DNA of 64,000 nt. Source: CAVTUU01 sp045804965. Lineage in GTDB: Bacteria > Chloroflexota > Chloroflexia > Thermomicrobiales > UBA6265. Below, piece by piece: positions 43,467 to 52,225 of the stretch. The notes beneath the pieces were generated by a model that ran no database searches, was not told the DNA's origin, and saw nothing but the letters and a program-made list of their open reading frames with translations. The translations under genes were made by a program, and so were the position numbers. The stretch covers positions 1-64,000 of the forward strand of contig JBJMMD010000022.1 of the NCBI GenBank assembly GCA_045804965.1, in the 5' to 3' direction. The first letter of the stretch is position 1. Every line of letters starts with the position of its first letter.

Positions 43467-44192
43467 TTGGCTGATGCGGTCGCAACCGTCGCCCCGGCGC
43501 ACGGGGCTGGCGCTGGAGTTGAACATGGTGGAGCGGAACACCCGCCCACCAGCACCGGACTCGATCACCGAAAACTGCTGATGTGGGCGTTCCTCGCCTC
43601 CGACTGCATGTTTTTCGGCTCGCTGATCGCTACCTACATGATCTACCGTGGCCGCGCCGAAGAACTCGTCCAGGCCGGTCAGGGCAAGGGCCCGTTGCCC
43701 CACGAAATCCTCGACATCCCCTATACCTCGGTCAGCGCCTTCGTCCTCCTGATGAGCAGCTTGACGATGGTCTTGGCGCTCGCCGGCATCCAAAAGGGCG
43801 ACCACCGGTCGTTCCGCGTCTGGATCCTTGCCACCGCCATCCTCGGCTCGATTTTCCTCGGCGGCCAGTTCTTCGAATTCACGAGCTTCCACCACGAGGG
43901 ACTTGGTCTTACCACCAACATGTTCGGCACGACCTTCTTTACACTGACCGGTTTCCATGGTGCTCACGTCACGATCGGCGTCATCTGGCTGCTCTCGATT
44001 TTCATCGTCTCCCTGCGCGGCGGTGTTTCACCGGAGCAAGCACTCAACGTCGAAATCGCCGGACTTTATTGGCACTTCGTCGATATCGTCTGGATCATCA
44101 TCTTCACGCTCGTCTACCTCATCCCGTACAAGGACGTGAGCTCAACGACGGAACAAGCCGGCCATGTGCTTCGCTTGATCGGCGTCGGATAA
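43467..44192 (+). CDS. ctaE: Cytochrome c oxidase subunit III
   Basis: 241 residues from TTG 43467, with GAAGGGGGTG just upstream; an earlier start at 43431 is in frame but has no ribosome site. Seven-helix COX3 with FLASDCMFFGSLIATYMIYR, ILGSIFLGGQFFEF, FFTLTGFHGAHVTIGVIWLL and YWHFVDIVWIIIFTLVYLIP. It stabilises subunit I and shapes its oxygen and proton paths. Third gene of the operon. Confidence 0.92.
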   Translation: MADAVATVAPAHGAGAGVEHGGAEHPPTSTGLDHRKLLMWAFLASDCMFFGSLIATYMIYRGRAEELVQAGQGKGPLPHEILDIPYTSVSAFVLLMSSLTMVLALAGIQKGDHRSFRVWILATAILGSIFLGGQFFEFTSFHHEGLGLTTNMFGTTFFTLTGFHGAHVTIGVIWLLSIFIVSLRGGVSPEQALNVEIAGLYWHFVDIVWIIIFTLVYLIPYKDVSSTTEQAGHVLRLIGVG

Positions 44193-44244
44193 TTGGGCGG
44201 CAGCAGATCGGCATAGGCCGTATCGGGCCCGAGCGGAGGCAGCT

Positions 44245-44592
44245 ATGGCGCAGAGCGCGATCGTGGAAGAGGGAACTGTCCACGAGCATGCACATCCAGG
44301 CGAGCTGACCTACATCAAGGTCGCGGTCATCCTGGCGATCATTACGATGGTCGAAGTTGCCATTTGGTACATCGACTGGATGCAGGAACACCACTTCCTC
44401 GTGCCGTCCCTGCTCATCCTCTCCGGGATCAAGTTCACGGCGGTCGTGGGCTACTTCATGCACCTCAAGTTCGACGATCGCCGGTTCACGTATCTGTTCG
44501 GCTCGGGCCTAGCCGTCGCTGCATCGATCATCTTGGCGATCATGGCGCTGTTCCACTGGCACGGCATCGAGTACGTGACGAAGCTGCTGTAG
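44245..44592 (+). CDS. ctaF: Cytochrome c oxidase subunit IV (bacterial type)
   Basis: 115 residues, three membrane helices (YIKVAVILAIITMVEVAIWY, FLVPSLLILSGIKFTAVVGY, LFGSGLAVAASIILAIMALF). The KFTAVVGYFMHLKFDDRRF stretch is typical of prokaryotic subunit IV. Follows ctaE by 52 bases in the same operon. Confidence 0.88.
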   Translation: MAQSAIVEEGTVHEHAHPGELTYIKVAVILAIITMVEVAIWYIDWMQEHHFLVPSLLILSGIKFTAVVGYFMHLKFDDRRFTYLFGSGLAVAASIILAIMALFHWHGIEYVTKLL

Positions 44593-44619
44593 TCAGACGA
44601 CGTCGAGGGATACTCATCC

Positions 44620-45504
44620 ATGCCGCACGTTCCAATTCCAGTGCTTCATGGCGGAAGTTACCCACACGGCCCGCTCCACAGCGCCTGGTCGTTCGATCCA
44701 TCCGTCGTCCTCGGCGTGTTCGGACTCATCGCCGCCTACATCGCCTGGACCGGCCCGCTCAACCGGCGCAGACCGGGAATCGAAGGCCGGCCTGTCAGCG
44801 CCGGCCAAACCACCGCCTTTGTGGCCGGTTCCCTGGCGCTGCTTTTGGCGCTCAGCCCGCCGCTTGACGACTGGGCGGACAGTTATCTCCTCAGCGTCCA
44901 CATGTTCCAGCACCTCATTTTGCTGATCGTCGTCGCTCCGCTCTGGTTGATCGGCACGCCGGGATGGGTGCTCCGCCCCCTGACGACCCGGCCGACAACT
45001 GACGCCATCGGTCGCGCGGTCACCCGCCCCGTTCCCGCCTTCGTGATCTCCAACGCCATCATCGTGATCTGGCACATGCCGTCGACCTTCGACGCGGCGC
45101 TTAATGCAGAGCCGGTCCACGTCGTTCAGCACCTCTGCTTTCTCGCCGCTGGCGTACTCATGTGGTGGCCAGTGCTCAGTCCCCTTCCCGAATGGCCGCG
45201 GCTGGCGCCGCTGCTCCAGTGCCTCTACCTCTTCCTGCAGACGATCCCGAGTGGCGCTATTGGGGCATTTATTACCCTCGCCTCTCCCGGCGTGTACGAC
45301 GCCTATGTGGGTGCGCCGCGCCTCTGGGGCATCAGTCTCGATGTCGATCAGCAGATCGCCGGTGTCATGATGTGGGTCATCGAAAACGCGATCTACCTGA
45401 GCATCATCACTATCATCTTCTTCAAATGGGCTGGACGCGAGGAGCAAGCGGCGCGTGGCGAAGATCCTAACGCTGCAAAACGCCTGTCGACTGCACATCA
45501 ATGA
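44620..45504 (+). CDS. ctaG: Cytochrome oxidase assembly protein CtaG
   Basis: 294 residues with about seven membrane helices, CtaG_2/caa3 assembly family. Marks: HMFQHLILLIVVAPLWLIGTP, ISNAIIVIWHMPSTFDAALN and VQHLCFLAAGVLMWWPVLSP. Conserved His pairs in helices are thought to handle copper delivery to the oxidase. Last clear member of ctaCDEFG. Confidence 0.88.
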   Translation: MPHVPIPVLHGGSYPHGPLHSAWSFDPSVVLGVFGLIAAYIAWTGPLNRRRPGIEGRPVSAGQTTAFVAGSLALLLALSPPLDDWADSYLLSVHMFQHLILLIVVAPLWLIGTPGWVLRPLTTRPTTDAIGRAVTRPVPAFVISNAIIVIWHMPSTFDAALNAEPVHVVQHLCFLAAGVLMWWPVLSPLPEWPRLAPLLQCLYLFLQTIPSGAIGAFITLASPGVYDAYVGAPRLWGISLDVDQQIAGVMMWVIENAIYLSIITIIFFKWAGREEQAARGEDPNAAKRLSTAHQ

Positions 45505-45639
45505 ACGTCGGCACGCATACTGCCCTGGACACAGAGGGCTATACTCAGCGGTACGCCGGATTCAACCAAGACCGAAACGGCCACTCACCTTTTTCCCGCC
45601 GTACCCACCACGACACGCACCAGCAAGTGGAGACCGGCC

Positions 45640-45954
45640 ATGGCTGGCAATCAGATTTCTTCACCCGACAGAAGAAGCGATCAGAAGACAGCCGAGCAGA
45701 AGCAAAAGGACGACGAACACGTCACTGTCTGGACGTTCCTCTGGGTCCTCCTCGCCTTCAAAATCGCGACCGTCGTCGCCATCATCTGGGCATCCCGCTC
45801 CTGGGAAGCGGGAGCGCTCGTTACCGCAACCACCTGGCCCTTTCTCATCATCCCGGCCGTTGCCCTCGCCGGACCCGTGCTCTACCGGGTCCGAGTGCGC
45901 CGCGTGCGGGCGCGGCGGACACAATTGATGCGTTCGGAATGGATGCTCGACTAA
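45640..45954 (+). CDS. Two-helix membrane protein
   Basis: 104 residues. Hydrophilic Lys/Gln/Asp-rich N-terminus, two membrane spans (WTFLWVLLAFKIATVVAIIW, TTWPFLIIPAVALAGPVLYR) and a basic C-terminus. GTGGAGA precedes the ATG. It sits 135 bases after ctaG and could serve the oxidase, but there is no sequence proof. No named family recognised. Confidence 0.7.
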   Translation: MAGNQISSPDRRSDQKTAEQKQKDDEHVTVWTFLWVLLAFKIATVVAIIWASRSWEAGALVTATTWPFLIIPAVALAGPVLYRVRVRRVRARRTQLMRSEWMLD

Positions 45955-46054
45955 CGGATTGATCCATCGCTCGCGGGCGGGATCGCGCTTGCTGATTTAT
46001 CCCGTTCCGCCTACGATGCAGGCACTCGGATTGGTTGCGTTGGGGGATTAAACG

Positions 46055-46681
46055 GTGGCGCAAAAGTTTGAGCAGAATTTCATCCGTCCGGCGGTTGTTC
46101 CGCTCGTTGCGGCAGGGCTAGCGGCGCTGTTCATCGTCACGATCGGCAAGACGCTGCTGCATCTTTATGAAAAGGGCAAACCGGAGCTCGAGCGCCAGGA
46201 GCTCCTCTTCGGCGTTGGTCTCGCGCTCGCTGTGCTCGGCATCGGCGCGTTCGTCGTCAGCCGTCCCCGCAGCGGCGGTAAGCTCGATCAGCCGGTCGCG
46301 CTTGGGCATCGCGCCATGTTCGAACCACCGCTGCCTCCAGTCGACGTCCTTGCCCGCAACGGCCCGCTTGGAACTGTCGCCGACATCAAACCGGGGGACG
46401 CGCTCTATGCACAAAGCGGCCAACTTGCCAAGGTCATCGGAGTGCTTCCCGGTGGCGAAGAATGGGGTCAGCGCTACAAGGGCTACATCTACGCCGAAGG
46501 GGTGTTCGGCGCGACCGACGAATTGTGGATCCCGGTCGAAGCCGTCGTTGAGGTTTATCCCGAAACCCACTCGGCCTTCCTCGCCATCAAGGGCGACGAA
46601 ACCGAAACCTATGGCTGGAACCGTCCCCCTGCCGCCTTCGTCCGCACCCCCCGCGCCCCCGAACCGCCGAAGGCGTTGTGA
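46055..46681 (+). CDS. Membrane protein with PRC-barrel-like tail
   Basis: 208 residues. Two N-terminal membrane spans (VVPLVAAGLAALFIVTIGKT, ELLFGVGLALAVLGIGAFVV) and a soluble beta-rich part. LGTVADIKPGDALYAQSGQL, AKVIGVLPGGEEWG and DELWIPVEAVVEVYPETHSA resemble PRC-barrel/DUF2171-like repeats, a fold-level guess. Starts GTG; spacing from its neighbours suggests an independent unit. Confidence 0.65.
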   Translation: MAQKFEQNFIRPAVVPLVAAGLAALFIVTIGKTLLHLYEKGKPELERQELLFGVGLALAVLGIGAFVVSRPRSGGKLDQPVALGHRAMFEPPLPPVDVLARNGPLGTVADIKPGDALYAQSGQLAKVIGVLPGGEEWGQRYKGYIYAEGVFGATDELWIPVEAVVEVYPETHSAFLAIKGDETETYGWNRPPAAFVRTPRAPEPPKAL

Positions 46682-46880
46682 GGGCGAGAGCGAAGGAACC
46701 TGGCGATCCATCTCCCCGAGGTTTCAACCCAGGGCTCATCCGACGGAAGCCCCTCCGGTGCTGAACTAGGCTGGTATCGTTATCTCAGCGACCCATTGTT
46801 AGCCCGGGAGGGGCTTTCTCTTATGCGCGCCAGGTTTCGAACCTGGCGTTTCGCGCGTTCCTGAGGAAAGGGATCGCATC
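46682..46880. other. Intergenic with terminator-like hairpins
   Basis: AAGCCCCTCC near 46750 pairs with GGAGGGGCTT (about 46806-46815) around a long loop and is followed by TTCTCTT, as in a terminator. A second perfect 9-bp hairpin (46828-46836 with 46840-46848) lies just before the next gene's ribosome site. Confidence 0.5.
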
Positions 46881-47852
46881 GTGACGACCGGCAAAGAGCT
46901 CCGAGCGCTTAATCTCGAAAGTCTGATCGCGGAGTTCGAGCAGGACGCCGACAACGACGCATGGAGAGACTTCAGCATCGAGCAAGCCGCCTGTGCGCTT
47001 GCCGAGCGCGGTGAAGAAGGAATCCAGTATCTTGTCGATCACTACTCGAACGCTGACGCCGCCCATGCACAGGCGGCGCTCACCGGCTTGACATTCGCTG
47101 AACCGCCGCTAGAGGATATCGCCGATGTCTTGACAAGCGCACTCGACGATCCCAGGGAGCAAGTCGTCGAGTCAGCAATCCAGGGCCTTAGCGCTCTTCG
47201 AATTCGCGAGCCGGTGGATCGGATTGCGTCATATCAAACGCACAACGAGGAAATGCTACGCGCAGCTTGCTTTGAATACTTCGCTTGGGTCTTCCCTCCG
47301 CGAGCAATCGCCGCACTCGATGCAGCTTTGGCAGACGAAAGTTGGCGAGTGAGGGCAATTTCATTAATGGCAGTCAACTTCTCAGAGGAGAAAGTATTAA
47401 TCAATGCAGGAATATTGCGGGCGTGGTGGTACCTCGATGACGCACAGAGTTCCGTTCGCGCTGATGCGAACTGGTTGCTATGGAACCACTACTGGAAAGG
47501 CAAAACGAACTCTAAGCGGGTAAAAGCAGGCCGAAAGCATCCCGACCCAAGGATTCGTGCGAGCGCCATTCGTACGAGTCTCGAACTTCGCGCACGTCGT
47601 GCTCCTAAAATCTTGCCTAAGGCATTCGCGGATTCGTCCCGAATCGTGATCATTAATGCGCTCGACGTCATGCAAGAGATTTACTCCACCGTGCGTCACG
47701 AGGAGTTGCCCGCGCTTCCGGATATGACCCCATGGCTTACTAACGACGATCCCGTAATCCGAGCAGCCGCCGAAGAGGCAGCTGAAGCGAAAGCAATGGA
47801 CGAGGAGTTCCACGCCAGGCGTTTGGCCGAGACTGAAGACGACGGCAATTGA
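46881..47852 (+). CDS. HEAT-repeat-like protein
   Basis: 323 residues from GTG 46881 with GAGGAAAGGG upstream. All-helical, with repeats of about 30 residues (IADVLTSALDDPREQVVESA, AALDAALADESWRVRAISLM, WWYLDDAQSSVRADANWLLW, DPRIRASAIRTSLELRARRA), the HEAT/armadillo-like solenoid pattern. Such proteins bind other proteins or nucleic acids. The gene has lower GC at codon positions than neighbours in places (about 47390-47660), perhaps a transferred gene. Function unknown. Confidence 0.7.
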   Translation: MTTGKELRALNLESLIAEFEQDADNDAWRDFSIEQAACALAERGEEGIQYLVDHYSNADAAHAQAALTGLTFAEPPLEDIADVLTSALDDPREQVVESAIQGLSALRIREPVDRIASYQTHNEEMLRAACFEYFAWVFPPRAIAALDAALADESWRVRAISLMAVNFSEEKVLINAGILRAWWYLDDAQSSVRADANWLLWNHYWKGKTNSKRVKAGRKHPDPRIRASAIRTSLELRARRAPKILPKAFADSSRIVIINALDVMQEIYSTVRHEELPALPDMTPWLTNDDPVIRAAAEEAAEAKAMDEEFHARRLAETEDDGN

Positions 47853-47989
47853 TTTGTCGGGGCGGCTCGCGTTCACGAGTCGGCTCAAGCCGACTTCCGT
47901 TGTTTAGCCCGGGAATGAATACCCGGGCGAGGTCCGCGACATCGACCGTTCCGTCTGTCGCTACGCGGCACCCATGCGATCATATAAGC

Positions 47990-48805
47990 ATGACTGATCC
48001 AACCGTCGAGGCAACCGCATCGACCACGATCCGCACCGTCATCGCGACGCGCTACGTTACGCCGTTGCGCGAGGGTGGATCGCTGCCGGCGATTGTCGAA
48101 GCGGACGATGATGGGTTGTATGTGCTCAAGTTTCGCGGGGCGGGGCAAGGGCCGAAGGCGCTGATCGCGGAGTTGGTCGCCGGGGAAATCGGGCGGACGC
48201 TTGGCTTGCCGGTGCCGGAGATCGTCTTTGTCGAGGTCGATCCGATGCTGGGCCGGGCAGAGCCCGATCCGGAAATTCAGGACTTGCTGGAGCGGAGCGT
48301 CGGACTGAATCTCGCGCTCGATTTTCTCCCCGGCTCGGTGATGATGTCACCCGCCACGTCTACTCCGGATGCCGAACTTGCCTCGCAGATTGTTTGGTTC
48401 GACGCCTACGTGACCAATGTCGACCGCACGCCGCAGAATCCGAATCTCCTCGTCTGGCACAAGCGCCTCTGGTTGATCGACCACGGCGCGTCACTCTATT
48501 TCCACCATGCCTGGGAGAATCCGGCGCAACAGAGCAGATCGGCGTTCCCGATGATCCGGAATCATGTCTTGCTCCCGTTTGCGACCGAAATTGCCGCCGT
48601 CGATGCCCACATGCGTGCGAAACTCATACCTGAATTGCTGGCGGCAATCGTTGAAACCATCCCTGACGATTGGCTTGGCGATCACCTTGAATTCTTGACG
48701 CTGGACGAGCATCGCGCCGCTTACGTGAGCTATCTCACCGACCGCCTGGCCGCGGCTGACAACTTCGTGCAGGAGGCTGTGCGTGCCCGCGCCGCCGTCG
48801 CGTGA
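47990..48805 (+). CDS. HipA-like kinase domain protein
   Basis: 271 residues from ATG 47990; a TATAAG lies right before it and no clear ribosome site. Kinase-type marks of the HipA-like group: VLKFRGAGQGPKALIAELVA (ATP-binding Lys), catalytic loop FDAYVTNVDRTPQNPN and metal-binding LIDHGASL in place of DFG. No HipB antitoxin-like gene is adjacent. It overlaps the DUF3037 gene by 23 bases, so the two are translated together. Activity (protein or small-molecule kinase) is not known for this group. Confidence 0.85.
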   Translation: MTDPTVEATASTTIRTVIATRYVTPLREGGSLPAIVEADDDGLYVLKFRGAGQGPKALIAELVAGEIGRTLGLPVPEIVFVEVDPMLGRAEPDPEIQDLLERSVGLNLALDFLPGSVMMSPATSTPDAELASQIVWFDAYVTNVDRTPQNPNLLVWHKRLWLIDHGASLYFHHAWENPAQQSRSAFPMIRNHVLLPFATEIAAVDAHMRAKLIPELLAAIVETIPDDWLGDHLEFLTLDEHRAAYVSYLTDRLAAADNFVQEAVRARAAVA

Positions 48806-49217
48806 CAGCTTTGAATACGCCCTCATCCGGGTCGTCCCGCGGGTCGAACGCGGCGAATGCCTGAACGCCGGCGTCGTTCTCTTCTGCCGTCCCCAACGCT
48901 TTCTCGACGCCCGCATCGACCTCGACGAAGCCCGCCTCAAAGCCCTCGTTCCCGACCTCCCCGTCGACGAACTCGAAGCCATCCGCGAACAACTCGCCCT
49001 CATCCCCCGCATCGCCGCCGGCGATCCCACCGCCGGCCCCATCGCCAAACTCACTGCCCCCCAACGCTGGCATTGGCTTGTCGCCCCCGCCAGCACCATG
49101 ATCCAACCCGGCCCGGTGCATACCGGGCTGACCGATAATCCTGCGGCATCCTTGGAGCACTTGTACCGAACGATGGTCCTCATCGGGAACGCTTCAGAGA
49201 GTCCGGCAAAAAGCTAG
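48783..49217 (+). CDS. DUF3037 protein
   Basis: 144 residues from GTG 48783 inside the end of the HipA-like gene. Typical DUF3037: SFEYALIRVVPRVERGECLN, AGVVLFCRPQRFLDARIDLD, then a helical region with Pro/Arg and the end GPVHTGLTDNPAASLEHLYRTMV. It recurs beside HipA-like kinases in other bacteria, so the two probably act together. No function is established. Confidence 0.85.
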   Translation: MPAPPSRDSFEYALIRVVPRVERGECLNAGVVLFCRPQRFLDARIDLDEARLKALVPDLPVDELEAIREQLALIPRIAAGDPTAGPIAKLTAPQRWHWLVAPASTMIQPGPVHTGLTDNPAASLEHLYRTMVLIGNASESPAKS

Positions 49218-49253
49218 CGCGAAGTCACGAGCATCATATTTACGGGCTTGAAA

Positions 49254-50009
49254 CTATTGGAAGTGTGAGAGGAGGAAGCAAGCAGACTTCTGAATTACCT
49301 GCTCAGCTTGGCCGCATGTCCAACTACTGTGGGAGTGATGGTGAAGGAGCTCTATGCGCTGGTGCGGCTGCTGAATCTCATTCAGCGCCCGCTGGTTTTC
49401 CGCTGACACGTACTCGTCCTCCTCAGCAAAGAAGACCAGCGTCGGGGACACGATTTCATGGAAGCAGCGAACGATGTTCGCATTGTGAGCCTCTCGCCAG
49501 AACTGCCAGCCGACCCGCTGCCCACCTTCCTCGTGATATGGTCCATTTTCTTCAGCAATGTCAATTGACGGATCCGGTACCCAGGCAACAACGGAAGAGA
49601 TTCGCCCGCCGAAAGCCGACGCAGCGGCGATAACCGCCGAGCCGCCCATGCTCTGTCCGACTAGAGCCACCTGATTGCCTTGTAGCAGGTGCCGCTCGGC
49701 GAGCATCCGGGTCGTGGTAACCCAATCGTCAAATGAAGAGTCAATGAACCTCCCCTCGGAATCTCCACTCCCGTACTGGTCGAATCGGAGCGAACAGACG
49801 CTGTCTTGTTGAAGCCGCCGGGCCAAGCGAACGAAGAGTCGGTTCGGGCCGATCTTGCTGCCTCGGAAACCGTGGCACAACAAAACGACCCGTTTCTTGC
49901 TGGCAGCATGAAAGACGGTTGCTATCGAGCGGCCGTTGATCGTGACGCGCTCAAGGCGTTCTTCGAACTCTGCCATCGCAACGAAGTCCATGAGCCGAAA
50001 AAAAGACAT
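49254..50009 (-). CDS. Alpha/beta hydrolase
   Basis: 251 residues from ATG 50009, right after GGGAGAGGGG. Alpha/beta-hydrolase fold: VVLLCHGFRGSKIGPNRLFV (oxyanion region), nucleophile VGQSMGGSAVIAA (GQSMGG elbow), acid FFAEEDEYVSAENQ and a late His in the HHHSHSSWTCG stretch. Catalytic triad is plausible. Substrate unknown; the fold covers esterases and dienelactone-type enzymes. Confidence 0.85.
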   Translation of the reverse strand: MSFFRLMDFVAMAEFEERLERVTINGRSIATVFHAASKKRVVLLCHGFRGSKIGPNRLFVRLARRLQQDSVCSLRFDQYGSGDSEGRFIDSSFDDWVTTTRMLAERHLLQGNQVALVGQSMGGSAVIAAASAFGGRISSVVAWVPDPSIDIAEENGPYHEEGGQRVGWQFWREAHNANIVRCFHEIVSPTLVFFAEEDEYVSAENQRALNEIQQPHQRIELLHHHSHSSWTCGQAEQVIQKSACFLLSHFQ

Positions 50010-50039
50010 ACCCCTCTCCCTCCAAGACGCTTGATGCAA

Positions 50040-50334
50040 AATGGAGAGGAGGAAGAAGGTGTCCAGAAGCGATATGGTGATTTCTGCTCAAGGAGATCAC
50101 CATGGAACTCGATCTGGCCACCTTCCTGGTGGCAGTCTACGTCATCGCCGACGAGCAAGATCACACCGAGCTTGCTTCGCCGCTGAGGTTGAGCATTTGT
50201 TTGAGACGATGGTAAAGACGAGAGCGCGTTCGCTGTAGAGACGAACGGCGTTCGCCCAGGCAACGCGACCGTAACGGTGTGTGAATGTGCGACACGACGG
50301 ACGATGCCTTCGAATCGTAGGTAAACTTGATGAC
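50040..50334. other. Gap with IS fragment
   Basis: Almost 300 bases between a hydrolase gene and a membrane-protein gene. The only recognised content is the transposase 5' fragment at 50102-50215. Confidence 0.5.
50102..50215 (+). pseudogene. Transposase 5' fragment (IS relic)
   Basis: A strong AAGGAGATCACC ribosome site precedes MELDLATFLVAVYVIADEQD, the typical first residues of a DDE transposase of the kind starting M-x-L-x-x-F-L-x-A-L-Y-V-x-x-D-D. Similarity stops after about 20 residues and the frame closes at 37. The rest of the IS and its ends are not visible. Confidence 0.5.
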
Positions 50335-50679
50335 CTAAGTTCCGCTTATTGCACAAGCCACTCCGACAGCGAACGCGGCAAAGGCCGCGACAATGCCTAG
50401 GGCAGCAACAAGGCAAATGATCACTATCGCTCGAAACCGCAGTTGTAGCCAGATTCTCAACATTGTTAGGGCGAGCACGATAGTGGCCGCTCCAACAACG
50501 ACAGAGCTTGCTCCGCCAACTGCTGCCCAAGTTCCGCAGCCATTGGGGTATAGGCCCGGATGCATTTGCTGTGCGAAGAAACTTCGAAAGAACACGAATG
50601 ACGAGTAAAGAAAGAACAAGGAAGCCAGAAAGAACACAGCAGCCGCGACAGGTCTAGTGGAGTTCACCGATTCGCGCAC
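50335..50679 (-). CDS. Small membrane protein
   Basis: 114 residues with three predicted spans (VAAAVFFLASLFFLYSSFVF, AVGGASSVVVGAATIVLALT, AIVIICLVAALGIVAAFAAF). No charged domain or known family. Short and possibly single-gene. Base composition is less GC-rich than its neighbours. Confidence 0.6.
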   Translation of the reverse strand: MRESVNSTRPVAAAVFFLASLFFLYSSFVFFRSFFAQQMHPGLYPNGCGTWAAVGGASSVVVGAATIVLALTMLRIWLQLRFRAIVIICLVAALGIVAAFAAFAVGVACAISGT

Positions 50680-50853
50680 CTTATATGGCCGTTCCCACTA
50701 CGAGGTCGAACGCCGTTCCCCCCTACATTTAGACTCTGCGCTTCATTTTGTCGGCTTTGATCCGACGTTCATCACTGAGCCCGGGATTGCAATCCCTAGC
50801 GGAGGCGACGAGAGCACTAGAGCTCGCCAAGCTTGGGATTACGAGCTGGGACC

Positions 50854-52221
50854 CTACCCCTCCAATAACAGCGTTGTCGGGTCTTCGATCAGCTCTTTCA
50901 CGCGAACCAGGAATTGGACGGCTTCGCGGCCGTCGACGACGCGGTGGTCGTACGAGAGGGCGACGTACATCATCGGGCGGATGACGATGTCGTTGTCGCG
51001 CACGATCGGGCGTTGCTGGATGGCGTGCATGCCGAGGATGCCAACCTGGGGCGCATTCAGAATCGGCGTCGACATCAACGAGCCGAAGATGCCGCCGTTC
51101 GTGATCGTGAAGGTGCCGCCGGTCAGTTCGGGGATGGTCAGTTTGTTGTCGCGCGCTTTGGTCGCGAGCTCGATGATCTCTTGCTCGATCTCGGCGAAGG
51201 TCTTCCGGTCCGCATCGCGCACGACTGGCACGACCAGACCTTCGTCGACGCCGACCGCGATCCCGATGTCGTAATACTTCTTCAGAATGAGGTCAGTTCC
51301 CTGAATCTCGGCGTTCACTTGCGGGAACGCCTTCAACGCCCCCACGCTCGCCTTCGTGAAGAAGGACATGAAACCGAGATTGACGCCGTGCCGCTCCTTG
51401 AATGCCTCTTTACGGGCAGACCGTAACTCCATCACGGCGGACATGTCGATTTCGTTGAACGTCGTCAGCATTGCCGCCGTGTGCTGCGCCTCGACCAGCC
51501 GCGTGGCAATCGTCTGCCGGCGACGCGACATCCGCACACGCTCTTCGCGGCCGTCGACAACGGGTGCTGCTGGTGTGGCAGTGGATTCAACCGGAGGAGG
51601 CGGAGTCGGCGCAACTGGAGCAGGAGGCGGTGCTGGAGTCGGGCTTGGTGCAGGGGCTGCCGCGGGCGCCTGGGCGGCGGCGACCGCTCCGGTTCGCTGC
51701 GCCTCGACGATCGCGAGCACATCTTCGCGGGTGACACGACCGCCCGGACCTGTGCCAGGAACGGACGAGAGATCAACCGCGTGCTCCTCAGCCAAACGCC
51801 GAACTGCTGGCGCTGCGCGCCCTCCAGTGGGATCAATGGTTCCGGCGACAGGTGTCTCTGCGACCGGTGCGGGGGCAGGCGCAGGCGTTTGAGCGGCAGC
51901 GACCGCAGCGACAGGAGCGGCGACGGATTCGGCGGCCGGTGCTTCCGCCGTTTGCCTTTCTTTCGCGCCGTTCTGGCTGGCGGCGCCCTCGGCGACAACG
52001 CCGAGAAGTTCGCCCACGGTGACGACGTCGCCTTCGCGCTTTTCGATCTTGCTAAGTACGCCGTCCTCGGTTGCGGCGACGTCGAGATTGACTTTGTCCG
52101 TTTCCAGCTCGACGAGTGTCTCGCCCCGGCTGACCTCATCGCCTTCGCTCTTCAGCCACGAGCCGACCACGGCGTCGACCAGCGACTCGCCGAGTGGCGG
52201 AACACGGATCTCGACCGGCAT
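50854..52221 (-). CDS. sucB: Dihydrolipoamide succinyltransferase (E2 of OGDH)
   Basis: 455 residues from ATG 52221, with AGGAG upstream. One lipoyl domain (ETLVELETDKVNLDVAA with the lipoyl Lys), a Pro/Ala-rich linker, a peripheral-subunit-binding domain (RRLAEEHAVDLSSVPGTGPG) and the catalytic domain with SYDHRVVDGREAVQFL (active His/Asp). Start lies 4 bases after the sucA stop, so they are translationally coupled. It transfers succinyl to CoA in the TCA cycle. Confidence 0.94.
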   Translation of the reverse strand: MPVEIRVPPLGESLVDAVVGSWLKSEGDEVSRGETLVELETDKVNLDVAATEDGVLSKIEKREGDVVTVGELLGVVAEGAASQNGAKERQTAEAPAAESVAAPVAAVAAAQTPAPAPAPVAETPVAGTIDPTGGRAAPAVRRLAEEHAVDLSSVPGTGPGGRVTREDVLAIVEAQRTGAVAAAQAPAAAPAPSPTPAPPPAPVAPTPPPPVESTATPAAPVVDGREERVRMSRRRQTIATRLVEAQHTAAMLTTFNEIDMSAVMELRSARKEAFKERHGVNLGFMSFFTKASVGALKAFPQVNAEIQGTDLILKKYYDIGIAVGVDEGLVVPVVRDADRKTFAEIEQEIIELATKARDNKLTIPELTGGTFTITNGGIFGSLMSTPILNAPQVGILGMHAIQQRPIVRDNDIVIRPMMYVALSYDHRVVDGREAVQFLVRVKELIEDPTTLLLEG

Positions 52222-52225
52222 CGTT

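Noticed and set aside
46828..46848. A hairpin with TTTCGAA that resembles a tRNA T-arm
   Set aside because: No acceptor, D-arm or anticodon arm at the right distances; it is an isolated hairpin.
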